This document shows, piece by piece, positions 43,770 to 51,687 of a stretch of 64,000 bases of DNA. A program made the position numbers and the translations under genes. Below the pieces are notes generated by a model. It saw only the letters and a program-made list of their open reading frames with translations. It was not told the DNA's origin and made no database searches. The first letter of the stretch is position 1. Each line of letters opens with the position of its first letter. This DNA comes from Candidatus Woesearchaeota archaeon (GTDB taxonomy: Archaea > Nanobdellota > Nanobdellia > Woesearchaeales > GW2011-AR9), in contig JABHQW010000005.1 of NCBI GenBank assembly GCA_018696595.1, positions 1-64,000 on the forward strand. Reading direction: 5' to 3'.

Positions 43770-45061
43770 TTTTGCACCTCTACAGATTCTTGAGCTTCTT
43801 GAATCAATTTTGTGTTTTCACTAATGTCTCGATTCATTATTTTCATCAATTGCTCTTTTATTGCTGGATTTTGCAACAATTCCATAAGTGCTGGTTCGTA
43901 TCTTTCAAAGCCACTAACTTTTTTCTTGTAGTTGCCTACTTTGTCTGTAAGCATTTTGTTTTCAATTATTAGTTGATCGTTGATTAATCTTTCATCCATT
44001 GATTCAGATTGAAGTATTGCTCTTTCCGAAGAAAATATTTCGTTCATAACTTCAGAATTTTTTACTCCAGCTCTTTTGTAGTAGATGTCTGGTACTCGAC
44101 TTGCAAGATTCCAACCAAATCTGTAGCAAAAGTTTTGGTATGTCTTGATTCTTGTTGCGTAATAGGTGGCACTTGATGCCCTGATTCTGTGTGGAGTTAC
44201 ACTTTTACCTAAAACTTTCATTCCTTTTTGATAAAGTTTGGTTCGTATTGCATCATAGCTGTAATTAAACAAGTATGCTTCTTTGTTGTTTGGGTCTGTA
44301 TGATGTTTTTCAATATACTTTAACAAGTAAATGCTTGACAAGTATAATCCTATGGTTCTTCCATTGCCACTTTTTGCAATTGAGTTTGTTATGTTTATTG
44401 AAACATATCTTGCTTGTGCATTTGGATAAACTATATCTTTAATTTTTAGGTTAAGAATCTCGTTTATCCTTGCTCCAGAATCAAACATTAACATTACTAA
44501 AGTTTTCATCTTGAATTTGGTGAATGAATCTTTCATCAATTGGAGTTCATCTATTGAGTAGATTTGTCCTTCTGGTCTTGGTTCGTAAGTATCCATCCAT
44601 ACTACTTCTTTTGGATAAAATTCATTTTTGCCTTTTAGCCATTTCCAAAATTTTCTTATGACTTTCTTGATGGTTGCTTTAGTTGTTTCTGCATATTCTT
44701 TTCCAGTTAATGGTGATACAAGGATTCCATCTTCCAACTTTTCAACAAAATCTCTCATATCTTGTTCGTTTATTTCTCTGAACTCTTTTCCTTGCATCCA
44801 TCCATCAAAATTTCTTAAAATGCCCATTACTCTTAATGCTCGGCTTTTACCTATTGACCTTTTTTCTTGCTTTTTAGAGGGGTCACCAGTTCGCATATCT
44901 CTTAAATAATGCAAAATGTCACTTTTGTTCACACTTTTACTATCTTCAAAGAATTTAGTTTTGGCTTTATCGTACACAGATTCGTGGTCTTGTATCCATC
45001 TTCGCCCATTTTTGCCTATTCTATCTACTACTGTTTCTACAATTTGTACTTTAGTTTCCAT
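43766..45061 (-). CDS. Tyrosine recombinase (integrase) of the island
   Basis: The 431-aa protein has an N-terminal core-binding domain (residues about 40-180, DILHYLRDMRTGDPSKKQEK) and a catalytic domain. The first Arg is in MLMFDSGARINEILNL, the HxxR block is TPHRIRASSATYYA, and the nucleophilic Tyr is probably in VPDIYYKRAG. A C-terminal coiled-coil extension (residues about 360-431) is unusual. Its start faces tRNA-Gln 150 nt away, the usual place for an archaeal element integrated into the 3' end of a tRNA gene. An SD (GGAGGAATAA) precedes the ATG. The Hjc-like gene is translationally coupled downstream. Confidence 0.88.
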   Translation of the reverse strand: METKVQIVETVVDRIGKNGRRWIQDHESVYDKAKTKFFEDSKSVNKSDILHYLRDMRTGDPSKKQEKRSIGKSRALRVMGILRNFDGWMQGKEFREINEQDMRDFVEKLEDGILVSPLTGKEYAETTKATIKKVIRKFWKWLKGKNEFYPKEVVWMDTYEPRPEGQIYSIDELQLMKDSFTKFKMKTLVMLMFDSGARINEILNLKIKDIVYPNAQARYVSINITNSIAKSGNGRTIGLYLSSIYLLKYIEKHHTDPNNKEAYLFNYSYDAIRTKLYQKGMKVLGKSVTPHRIRASSATYYATRIKTYQNFCYRFGWNLASRVPDIYYKRAGVKNSEVMNEIFSSERAILQSESMDERLINDQLIIENKMLTDKVGNYKKKVSGFERYEPALMELLQNPAIKEQLMKIMNRDISENTKLIQEAQESVEVQK

Positions 45062-45160
45062 TTTTTTATTCCTCCTTATCGGAGAAATCCAGAATTAGAA
45101 TCCTCAACTTTTTGCCACTTTGTGGACAAGTTTCGTGTCTATGGATTTCAATGATTTGGT

Positions 45161-45207
45161 ATTATCAGTCGCCCTTTGCGTGAACTTGCTTTCAGACGAG
45201 AGATAAT
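45161..45207 (-). other. Stem-loop abutting the tRNA-Gln 3' end (island edge)
   Basis: On the minus strand ATTATC...GATAAT and TCGTC...GGCGA form two helices separated by symmetric 2-nt internal loops, enclosing a 19-nt loop. It starts 2 nt after the tRNA discriminator base. It may be the attachment site core or an integrase-binding arm. A terminator or a small RNA is also possible. Confidence 0.45.
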
Positions 45208-45209
45208 AA

Positions 45210-45343
45210 TAGCCCCACGCGGACTTTCAAATCTTCAGGAAGATTTGTAGTCTCCCTAAAGGATATTTGAACCGCGGTCAATGCCTCTCTTTCCCAATAA
45301 AGGGTCCAAAGGGCACTATGATAGTCCACTACACCATGGGGCT
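45210..45343 (-). tRNA. tRNA-Gln(TTG) with two introns
   Basis: The acceptor is AGCCCCA/TGGGGCT with discriminator A at 45210; CCA is not encoded. The anticodon stem GTGCC/GGCAT encloses loop CTTTGG-A, with anticodon TTG at 45307-45309. A 19-nt intron lies at the canonical 37/38 site (about 45287-45305). The T-stem CGCGG/CCGCG is intact, but its loop TTCAA...GT is interrupted by about 42 nt (45225-45266) that folds into two small hairpins. The 3' end faces the integrase. This is the probable integration target of the island. Confidence 0.88.
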
Positions 45344-45394
45344 GTAAGACTATCTTTGTCTAAGTTCTTTATAAAATTTTTGGATAATCTTTCC

Positions 45395-45772
45395 TCAATT
45401 CCCCTTAAACTTTAAGGATAAGGAATTAATACAAAAACGTTTACCCGTAGGTTTTGGGCCATCACGAAACACATGACCTAAGTGTCCACCACATTTCTTG
45501 CAAACAACCTCTTTTCTTGGAATTAATAGTTTAAAATCAGTTTTAAATTCAACAGCATCTTTCTTAGCATCATAAAAACTGGGCCAGCCACAATTAGAAT
45601 CATATTTAGTGTTAGAACCAAATAATTCATTACCACAAGCAGCACAAACATATTTTCCTTTTTTATTATGCTTAACATACTTGCCAGAAAAAGGCGCTTC
45701 TGTTCCTTTCTTTCGAAGAATATGATATTGCTCTTTAGTAAGTTTATTTTTCCATTCTTGTTCAGAAGTCAT
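45395..45772 (-). CDS. msrB: Peptide methionine-R-sulfoxide reductase MsrB
   Basis: The enzyme reduces methionine-R-sulfoxide in oxidised proteins. The 125-aa form starts at the ATG 45772, about 28 nt after a TTATATAA box (leaderless); the track start is 16 codons upstream. Family blocks: [21 protein letters not shown] and [14 protein letters not shown] (two CxxC zinc pairs), [11 protein letters not shown], and the catalytic Cys in [10 protein letters not shown]. All zinc and catalytic residues are present. It is the first chromosomal gene right of the island. Confidence 0.95.
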   Translation of the reverse strand: MTSEQEWKNKLTKEQYHILRKKGTEAPFSGKYVKHNKKGKYVCAACGNELFGSNTKYDSNCGWPSFYDAKKDAVEFKTDFKLLIPRKEVVCKKCGGHLGHVFRDGPKPTGKRFCINSLSLKFKGN

Positions 45773-45846
45773 AAACACAAGTAATGCTTTTCTGCTTATA
45801 TAATTTTCTTTAATATACAATCTAAAAAAAGAAAAAAATGCAAAAA

Positions 45847-46269
45847 TTAAATCCCCAACGTTTGCATTAAAACGTATTGTTGTTTCTTGCTAATCTCTTG
45901 ACCTGCAAGAACACTATCGTAAATATTCTTCTCCTCTGATGTCAAAGCATCCATAATGCCCGGACAATCAGATTCCAGTTCACCCATTCTAGCAACAACA
46001 ATGCTTGGATCTAAAGTCTGCGTTAAATTCGAAACTATCCGTCCTATCCGCTCAATATCTCCACTATTTGCACTCTCATGCAAAATAGCACCAATATCAT
46101 CAGCAGGAAGAACCTTTCTGAGATTCGAATCACTAGAGATGGTTCTTCCAATCGCTCCAAGATTATGCGCTCTTACCTCACTCTCAATCATTCCACGAAA
46201 GCCGTACTGGTGAGCCACCAAAACAGTACAAATCATTCCAATTCCAATCAACATTAACATTTCAATCAT
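45847..46269 (-). CDS. Hypothetical protein with N-terminal membrane segment, 140 aa
   Basis: A hydrophobic N-terminus ([19 protein letters not shown]) anchors a soluble helical domain (residues 35-140) with repeats of [15 protein letters not shown]-type helices and [19 protein letters not shown]. No Cys cluster or catalytic motif is visible. An SD (AGGTAAA) precedes the ATG. Function unknown. Confidence 0.6.
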   Translation of the reverse strand: MIEMLMLIGIGMICTVLVAHQYGFRGMIESEVRAHNLGAIGRTISSDSNLRKVLPADDIGAILHESANSGDIERIGRIVSNLTQTLDPSIVVARMGELESDCPGIMDALTSEEKNIYDSVLAGQEISKKQQYVLMQTLGI

Positions 46270-46433
46270 TTTATTTTACCTCCAAAGTATTTTTATTTTT
46301 TATTAATCTCAAAACCAACAATTTAATTTGCCAAGAACTAATTTTCAGACCCCATCAATTCCAGAATTTATTTTCCAGAAACTGTAAGAATTTATATTAG
46401 TTCTAATTGTATTTAATAGAAATAGTGCCAACT
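46270..46433. other. Non-coding region left of the hairpin element
   Basis: I see no gene here. The sequence is A/T-rich, including the spacer upstream of the 140-aa membrane protein gene on the minus strand. Confidence 0.4.
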
Positions 46434-46512
46434 AGTAATAAGAAAAGTTCCTTTACCAATACTCATCGTAGTTTTCATAACTATAAAGAATCAGTAAAGG
46501 TATAAGTTACTT
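46434..46512. other. Possible structured RNA or DNA hairpin
   Basis: An outer stem AGTAA/TTACT, a 7-bp stem CCTTTAC/GTAAAGG and an inner TAGTT/AACTA hairpin are nested in an otherwise non-coding 290-nt gap. A CTGA and a CGATGAG word lie inside on the minus strand but are not spaced like a C/D box RNA. This is a weak candidate for an unannotated small RNA. Confidence 0.3.
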
Positions 46513-46560
46513 CCCCCGAATAAATGAGTCATAATAAGAATTAAATGATAAGAAAAGATA

Positions 46561-46692
46561 TGTGGGCGGCAGGAATTTCGAAAAAACCGCACTTGTTCCA
46601 ATTCATTAAGCACAGCTTAATACTCGAACCTGCGTAAGCACTAAGCTACTGGGTCCTAAGCCCAGCCCATTTGACCACTCTGGCACGCCCAC
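46561..46692 (-). tRNA. tRNA-Leu(TAG) with a T-loop intron
   Basis: The acceptor is GTGGGCG/CGCCCAC with discriminator A. The anticodon stem-loop is CTGGG-CTTAGGA-CCCAG with anticodon TAG at 46656-46658, and a long variable arm is present as expected for Leu. The T-stem GCAGG/CCTGC is intact, but TTCGA is separated from the rest of the loop by about 48 nt (46576-46623), an intron in the T-loop. No 37/38 intron is present. A promoter box TAGAAATGTTTTTAAA lies 29-44 nt upstream. Confidence 0.87.
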
Positions 46693-46720
46693 ATAATTAT
46701 TCTTTAAAAGAGGTAAACAC

Positions 46721-46736
46721 TTTAAAAACATTTCTA
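46721..46736 (-). promoter_or_regulatory. Promoter box of tRNA-Leu
   Basis: On the minus strand this reads TAGAAATGTTTTTAAA, 29-44 nt upstream of the mature tRNA 5' end. It shares TAGAAATGTTT with the boxes before the two genes at the left end and the radical SAM gene. Confidence 0.5.
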
Positions 46737-46769
46737 TTTAGAAAGCTTAATAGAAAAAAAGGAAGAGGT

Positions 46770-47087
46770 TCACATTCCCATGAAAGTTCCAATAATCCCA
46801 AGCACTATAACAAAACAAAGAAAGAACATAACCACTGAGCTAATAACAATTCCAACAATGGCATAATTACTTCTCTCTTTCTGAACACGACTGATTATTC
46901 CAAATACTAGCCCTAAAATAGAAGCGGCTATAACAATAAAGAAGAATAAGAGAATGAATATGTCTAAAAACGAATCTTCTAAAGGTGCAATATAAGACAA
47001 TATTAAGTAAATAAAAAGGTTGACAAAGCTAACAATAGAAGATATAAAACTTATCCCGCCAAAAATATTTTTCTTTTTTTTACTCAT
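46770..47087 (-). CDS. Small membrane protein, 105 aa
   Basis: Three predicted membrane segments (ISFISSIVSFVNLFIYLILS, FILLFFFIVIAASILGLVFG, YAIVGIVISSVVMFFLCFVIVL) with a basic N-terminus (MSKKKKN) and a short loop RVQKERSN. The layout resembles small DUF4190-type membrane proteins, though I cannot confirm the family. It is convergent with tRNA-Leu's upstream region and divergent from proS. Confidence 0.6.
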   Translation of the reverse strand: MSKKKKNIFGGISFISSIVSFVNLFIYLILSYIAPLEDSFLDIFILLFFFIVIAASILGLVFGIISRVQKERSNYAIVGIVISSVVMFFLCFVIVLGIIGTFMGM

Positions 47088-47193
47088 AAGTTATAGTAAA
47101 TACTCTTGTTCTTTTAATATTTTTGGTTTTTATTAAACCCAAACTATAAACACATCAAAAACATTTATAAAAACAAATATAATCCTCAATCTA

Positions 47194-48642
47194 ATGGCAA
47201 AGAAAGATCAGAAAGGATTAACTGTAAAGAAAGAAGATTTCAATGAATGGTATCCGCAAGTTATTCAAAAAGCGGACTTAGCAGATTATTCATCCGTCTC
47301 TGGATGTATTGTTTACAAGCCCAATTCATATGCTATCTGGGAAAAGATCAAAGAAGTTACTGACAAGAAATTTAAAGCAGTTGGTATTAAAAATGCCTAT
47401 TTCCCATTATTAATCCCAGAATCATTATTACAAAAAGAAGCTAACCATATTGAAGGATTTGCCCCCGAAGTTGCGTGGGTAACTCATGCTGGCAATTCTA
47501 AATTGGCTGAACGCTTAGCAATTAGACCAACATCTGAAACAATCATGTACGATTCATATTCCAAGTGGATTCGTTCATACAATGATTTACCTCTTCGTAT
47601 TAACCAATGGAATAACGTTGTTAGATGGGAATTTAAACATCCAACACCATTCTTAAGAGGAAGAGAATTTTTATGGAACGAAGGACACACTTGTTTCGCT
47701 ACAAAAAAAGAAGCAGAAGCAGAAGGGCCAGAAATAATTGGAATTTATGATGATGTTTGTAAAGATTACTTAGCAATGCCTTCTTTGATTGGAAGAAAAT
47801 CTGAGAAAGAAAAGTTTGCTGGTGCTGAATATACAACAAGTTTAGAATTTATTATGCCTAACGGAAAATCTATTCAAGGACCTGATTTCCATTTTGACGG
47901 GCAAAACTTTTCCAAAGCCTTTGAGATCTCTTTCACCAACGAAAAAGGAGAAAAAGATTATGTTTGGCAAAATACATGGGCAATTTCTACCAGAATGATT
48001 GGCGTTTTAATCGCTATGCATGGAGACGATAAAGGATTAGTAATCCCACCAAAATTAGCAATAACTCAAGCAGTAATTGTTCCAATTTTATTTGAAGATT
48101 CTAAAAAAGATGTTTTAAAGAAAGCTAAAGACATCAAAAAAAGTTTAGAAAAAAAAGGAATTTCAGTTTACTTAGATGATCGTGAAAATTATAGTCCTGG
48201 TTGGAAATTTAACGAATGGGAAATGAAAGGCGTTCCCGTTAGGATTGAAATTGGACCAAGAGATTTAGAGAAACATCAAGCGATGGTCGCACGTAGAGAT
48301 ACTTCTGAGAAACAAGCTTTAGAATTAACTGCTATCGCTGATGAAGTTAGAATTTTATTAGATGACATTCATAAAAATTTATTTGATAAAGCTCAAAAAG
48401 TTTTGGATAACTGTATTGTTAAAGTGGATAATCTTAAAGATGCTAAGAAAGCTTTCAAGGACAAGAAAATTGCTTTTGCACCTTGGTGTGGTTCTGTTCC
48501 TTGTGAAGATATTTTCAAAGAAAAAAGCGGAGCCAAATCATTAAATTCTCCAGAAGAACAACCTAAACTTAAGAAAGGACAGAAATGTTCATTCTGTAAA
48601 GAAGAAGCCAAGTATTGGTTTCATTTTGGAAAAAGTTATTAA
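47194..48642 (+). CDS. proS: Prolyl-tRNA synthetase, archaeal type
   Basis: This class II aminoacyl-tRNA synthetase charges tRNA-Pro. The 482-aa protein matches the archaeal/eukaryotic-type ProRS: motif 2-like RWEFKHPTPFLRGREFLWNE, the substrate block RPTSETIMYDSYSKWI, and an anticodon-binding domain with VYLDDRENYSPGWKFNEWE. A C-terminal zinc-binding-like tail is also present (WCGSVPCEDIF, then CSFCKEEAKYWFHFGKSY ending with Tyr). Length is normal. A TTTATAAAA box about 26 nt upstream of the ATG implies a leaderless transcript. Its 3' end overlaps the convergent gene by 4 nt. Confidence 0.96.
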   Translation: MAKKDQKGLTVKKEDFNEWYPQVIQKADLADYSSVSGCIVYKPNSYAIWEKIKEVTDKKFKAVGIKNAYFPLLIPESLLQKEANHIEGFAPEVAWVTHAGNSKLAERLAIRPTSETIMYDSYSKWIRSYNDLPLRINQWNNVVRWEFKHPTPFLRGREFLWNEGHTCFATKKEAEAEGPEIIGIYDDVCKDYLAMPSLIGRKSEKEKFAGAEYTTSLEFIMPNGKSIQGPDFHFDGQNFSKAFEISFTNEKGEKDYVWQNTWAISTRMIGVLIAMHGDDKGLVIPPKLAITQAVIVPILFEDSKKDVLKKAKDIKKSLEKKGISVYLDDRENYSPGWKFNEWEMKGVPVRIEIGPRDLEKHQAMVARRDTSEKQALELTAIADEVRILLDDIHKNLFDKAQKVLDNCIVKVDNLKDAKKAFKDKKIAFAPWCGSVPCEDIFKEKSGAKSLNSPEEQPKLKKGQKCSFCKEEAKYWFHFGKSY

Positions 48643-49115
48643 TCCTTGGAAACCCCATTTAAGCTTTCAAACATCTTTCTTTTTTGTGTTTCTTGGTCAA
48701 ATCCTAGTTCTTCCCATAAAGGATTGTATAACCCATTAGAAACATTTGGACGAATAACTTTACGAGTGACATTACGACCTTTAAGTTCTTGTGCGATTAA
48801 ATCAGCAAAAGTATCTGCGACGTCAACAGGAACAGGTCCAAAAGTTTCATTCGCACTATAAAAATGAATAAAACAATTCTGATCTTCAACCTGGCGAGGT
48901 TGTGGACCTTCAAAGCTCCAAGATCGAGAAACTGCAACAAAATATTTTCCACCACCAACGACCATTTGATTATTTATCAAACAATCTTTTGGGATGTCAT
49001 TTCGAAGATAAAGAAAGAGATCATTTTTATGACCCAGAGTTACCAAGAATCTGTTGTTTCCCAATAATTCATGACAAAAGTTCTTTTCTCCAAGATGATA
49101 TTCTAAATTTGACAT
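48639..49115 (-). CDS. Hypothetical protein, 158 aa
   Basis: This unrecognised soluble protein has a predominance of beta strands (NRFLVTLGHKNDLFLYL, KYFVAVSRSWSFEGPQP, NCFIHFYSANETFGPVPVDV) and a helical C-terminus (ADLIAQELKGRNVTRKVIRP). No signal peptide. It is convergent with proS and divergent from the phosphoesterase gene, so it stands alone. No function assigned. Confidence 0.58.
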   Translation of the reverse strand: MSNLEYHLGEKNFCHELLGNNRFLVTLGHKNDLFLYLRNDIPKDCLINNQMVVGGGKYFVAVSRSWSFEGPQPRQVEDQNCFIHFYSANETFGPVPVDVADTFADLIAQELKGRNVTRKVIRPNVSNGLYNPLWEELGFDQETQKRKMFESLNGVSKD

Positions 49116-49218
49116 TTTGGTTATAATTTGGTGATTTATTTAAAAATAATTTGGTTGTTAAGAACAATGATAGATTCAAACCACTACATTTATATTCTTA
49201 AAAGTTATGGTTCTATAG

Positions 49219-50364
49219 ATGTCGTTAAAAAAAGAGGTAATTGTACTTAGTGATATAGAAATGGGTGCAGGCAATCTTACAGATGATTTTATTAGTGATA
49301 GACTATTAGCAGAATTAATTGTAGAGTTAAGTAATCGCCCACACCCTGTTGATTTAATCTTTAACGGAGATAGTTTTGACTTCCTTAAATGCCCCTCTTT
49401 CCAAACCAACCAATTAGTTTATCACAGACACATTACAGAAAAAGTTTCATTAAATAAATTAAATCTTATTTATCATGCGCACAATAAAGTTTTTAGGGCG
49501 TTAAAGAAATTTTGTAAAACAAAAAAACACAGATTAATATTTACAATTGGAAATCATGATATGGATTTAGTTTACAAAGGAGTACAAAACAAAATAAAAG
49601 AGTATTTAGGGAAACCAAAAAATGTTTATTTCAAAGAAAAGTATCGTTACAAAAATATTTATGTTGAACACGGACAACAGTATGATTTCTTAACAAGAAT
49701 AAATTTTGACAAACTGTTTCTTTCATATAAAGGAGATACAATATTAAATCAATCATTCGTCTCATTTGGGATTATTAGCAGAGCCATGGAACTTAAAGAG
49801 AACCACCCATTTATGGAAAGGATTTTTCCTAGAAAACAGTTATTAAAGTTACATCGTTCTGCAATCAAAAAAATAACCAGAAGAACTGTTGGCTATTTTT
49901 TAAAGAGCATGTTATATTATCCAATACGTTATTATTATGATCCCACTTATACCTATCCTCGAGAATTGTTTAGAGAATTGTATTTAAGATTAAAGAATGT
50001 TCATTGGGACGTTGATAAAGTAATCCCCACATTTAAAAGAAAGAAAAGACGTTCATTAAAGCAAGGAAAAATTTTCATTTTGGGACATATTCATGAAAAA
50101 CATATTGAAGATCATAAGGGAGTTGTTATTGTTCATCCCGGAAGTTGGAGAGATGAATATGATTTAGATATGAACACAAGAAAACTAACATCACGATTAA
50201 AAAGATATGTTCAAGTTCTTGTCACAGATGAAGGAACGGAATATCAAGTGATAGATGTTCCAGTAGATAGAAGTTTTTTTAATTTTGATAAAGTTATTAA
50301 GAATGAAGTTAAGTATGTTATGCTGGCTGCTAAAGAAGAACGGTTTACTCCTGCTTTAGTTTAA
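49219..50364 (+). CDS. Calcineurin-like metallophosphoesterase, 381 aa
   Basis: The metallophosphoesterase motifs are in order: VIVLSDIEMGAG (a variant of D-x-H), LIFNGDSFDFLK (GD), FTIGNHDMDLVY (GNHD), YVEHGQQYDF and FILGHIHEKH (GHxH). The metal-binding set is nearly complete; the first His of DxH is replaced. The family includes lipid phosphatases such as LpxH-like and various nucleases. The middle region is basic and helical, perhaps membrane-associated. Substrate unknown. Confidence 0.85.
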   Translation: MSLKKEVIVLSDIEMGAGNLTDDFISDRLLAELIVELSNRPHPVDLIFNGDSFDFLKCPSFQTNQLVYHRHITEKVSLNKLNLIYHAHNKVFRALKKFCKTKKHRLIFTIGNHDMDLVYKGVQNKIKEYLGKPKNVYFKEKYRYKNIYVEHGQQYDFLTRINFDKLFLSYKGDTILNQSFVSFGIISRAMELKENHPFMERIFPRKQLLKLHRSAIKKITRRTVGYFLKSMLYYPIRYYYDPTYTYPRELFRELYLRLKNVHWDVDKVIPTFKRKKRRSLKQGKIFILGHIHEKHIEDHKGVVIVHPGSWRDEYDLDMNTRKLTSRLKRYVQVLVTDEGTEYQVIDVPVDRSFFNFDKVIKNEVKYVMLAAKEERFTPALV

Positions 50365-50413
50365 TCCACTTAATTACACAAAATTCTTAAAGCATTAATT
50401 ATTAATAAGAAAA

Positions 50414-50743
50414 ATGGAAATTAAAAAAAAAGAGTTGCCAGCTAAAGTGATAAGAATTTCTTTATCAGAAAACAAACAAGAAGTGGGGTGGGTAAGAGTT
50501 TACTTAATTAAAAACGAATCTCACAATTGTTATTATGCTCTTATTGAGAATCTATTTGTTAATGAAGAACATCGTAGAAAAGGTTATGGCAAACAATTAA
50601 TGTTGGCAGCAATTGAAGAAGCAAAGAAACAAAAATGTACTTGGATTATTGCTAATAGCAGATATTCCAGAGAACAGATTCATCAATTCTACCAGAAACT
50701 GGGATTTGAGGATTATGGAAAAGAGTTTAAGATGGTTCTTTGA
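50414..50743 (+). CDS. GNAT-family N-acetyltransferase
   Basis: The acetyl-CoA-binding motif A is NEEHRRKGYGKQLMLAAIEEA (residues about 55-75), preceded by the beta strand YYALIENLFV and followed by the motif B helix REQIHQFYQKLGFEDYG. The 109-aa length is at the short end for the family. The substrate (protein N-terminus, lysine or small amine) is not evident. It follows the phosphoesterase gene after 50 nt in the same direction. Confidence 0.88.
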   Translation: MEIKKKELPAKVIRISLSENKQEVGWVRVYLIKNESHNCYYALIENLFVNEEHRRKGYGKQLMLAAIEEAKKQKCTWIIANSRYSREQIHQFYQKLGFEDYGKEFKMVL

Positions 50744-50780
50744 ATAATAGTGTTTTACTACTAATTCACAATTAACAATA

Positions 50781-50788
50781 TTTATATA
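50781..50788 (+). promoter_or_regulatory. TATA box of the gene with ATT start
   Basis: TTTATATA lies about 45 nt upstream of the proposed ATT start. It predicts a transcript starting near 50810, followed at once by the SD GGGGTGG. Confidence 0.45.
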
Positions 50789-50830
50789 GATTAGTGATTC
50801 CATTTTAATTTCGTTTAGGGGTGGTATATT

Positions 50831-51442
50831 ATTTTAGAAAAGGAAATAGATCAATTAATAGAAAAGTATTCTAGTTTCAAAGAGATTGAATCCGCAGTTC
50901 ACCAGTTTATTCTAGAAGAAAGTTCTGTTAAAACAAAAGATAATGAAAAGAAAAAGGAAAGCCCCCTGGAGAAAGAAGTTTCTAAAGAAAAGATTGAAAA
51001 TCCAATAAAAAGCAAAGTAAAAAAAGAGGACCCTGATTTAAAAGTTGATAAAAAAGAAAAAGACACAGAAGAAACAGTTACTTCAATCGATTATTCTTTA
51101 GAAGAACAGTTTTTGGCAGAGAATTTCTATAAATCTAATCTTGATTATAATAGTTTATTTTCATATTCATTTTCTGGAGTGGGTTCTAATTCTTTTGGAG
51201 AAATTTATGAAGAGAACATGGATGAAGCTACCAGTAATAATTCTGAAACAATGGATACAGAAGAAGCAAGAGAAATGCTTGTTGCGGTTCAATATGCTAA
51301 AGTTTTAGGAACAATGACTGAATTAAGTCATGAAAAAAGAAAACAATTTACTAACTGGGTAACTTTTAACAAAGACTTGATGGGATTATTTCATTCTATG
51401 TATGCAGTAACTGGTGATGTTGATTATAGTAAGAGTTTTTAG
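50831..51442 (+). CDS. Acidic/lysine-rich protein with probable ATT start codon, 203 aa
   Basis: The ORF track shows only the 109-aa part after a TTG at 51113. The same frame is open back to a TAG at 50816, and codons from 50831 on encode ILEKEIDQLIEKYSSFKEIE and a Lys/Glu-rich coiled region. Between the stop and 51113 there is no ATG, GTG or TTG, but a strong SD (GGGGTGG at 50819-50825) is followed after 5-6 nt by ATT ATT. This suggests initiation at ATT (50828 or 50831). The C-terminal part (EEAREMLVAVQYAKVLGTMT) is helical. No family recognised; a frameshift is an alternative explanation. Confidence 0.6.
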   Translation: MLEKEIDQLIEKYSSFKEIESAVHQFILEESSVKTKDNEKKKESPLEKEVSKEKIENPIKSKVKKEDPDLKVDKKEKDTEETVTSIDYSLEEQFLAENFYKSNLDYNSLFSYSFSGVGSNSFGEIYEENMDEATSNNSETMDTEEAREMLVAVQYAKVLGTMTELSHEKRKQFTNWVTFNKDLMGLFHSMYAVTGDVDYSKSF

Positions 51443-51502
51443 AAACCAAATAAAATTGCTGTCTGCATCATCAAGTCAAAATTAAATCAATAATCTAAAT
51501 CA

Positions 51503-51543
51503 AGCTCGTTGCGAGGGGTTGCTCCATCCGGGAACGCAGAGCT
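51503..51543. other. Stem-loop, possible distant member of RNA family B
   Basis: AGCTC/GAGCT and TTGCG/CGCA helices enclose a short GGGG-TTG-CTCC hairpin and an asymmetric loop (ATCCGGGAA). The minus strand contains GGATGGAG and GCAA words like the family B loop, but the pairing differs. The surrounding 245-nt gap (51443-51687) holds no gene. Confidence 0.35.
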
Positions 51544-51687
51544 AACAAGAAAACATAAAGAATTTTGAAGGTGCATTAAGCAATTCTATAAATTTAAGAA
51601 TAGGAGAGAAAAAATAAGAAAGAAAAGAAAAAATAAAAAAACTAATAATTAAACAAAATGCAAAAAAAAGCATTTTGAAAATTGTTT

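Noticed and set aside
45210-45343. Splitting tRNA-Gln into two half genes as in Nanoarchaeum
   Set aside because: Both halves are contiguous and fold as one tRNA with two introns; no second locus is needed.
46434-46512. C/D box guide RNA
   Set aside because: CTGA and CGATGAG words are present but the box order and spacing of archaeal C/D RNAs are not met.
50821-50874. GTG start at 50821 for the gene ending at 51442
   Set aside because: That frame meets a TAG after 17 codons, so it cannot encode the long ORF without a frameshift.
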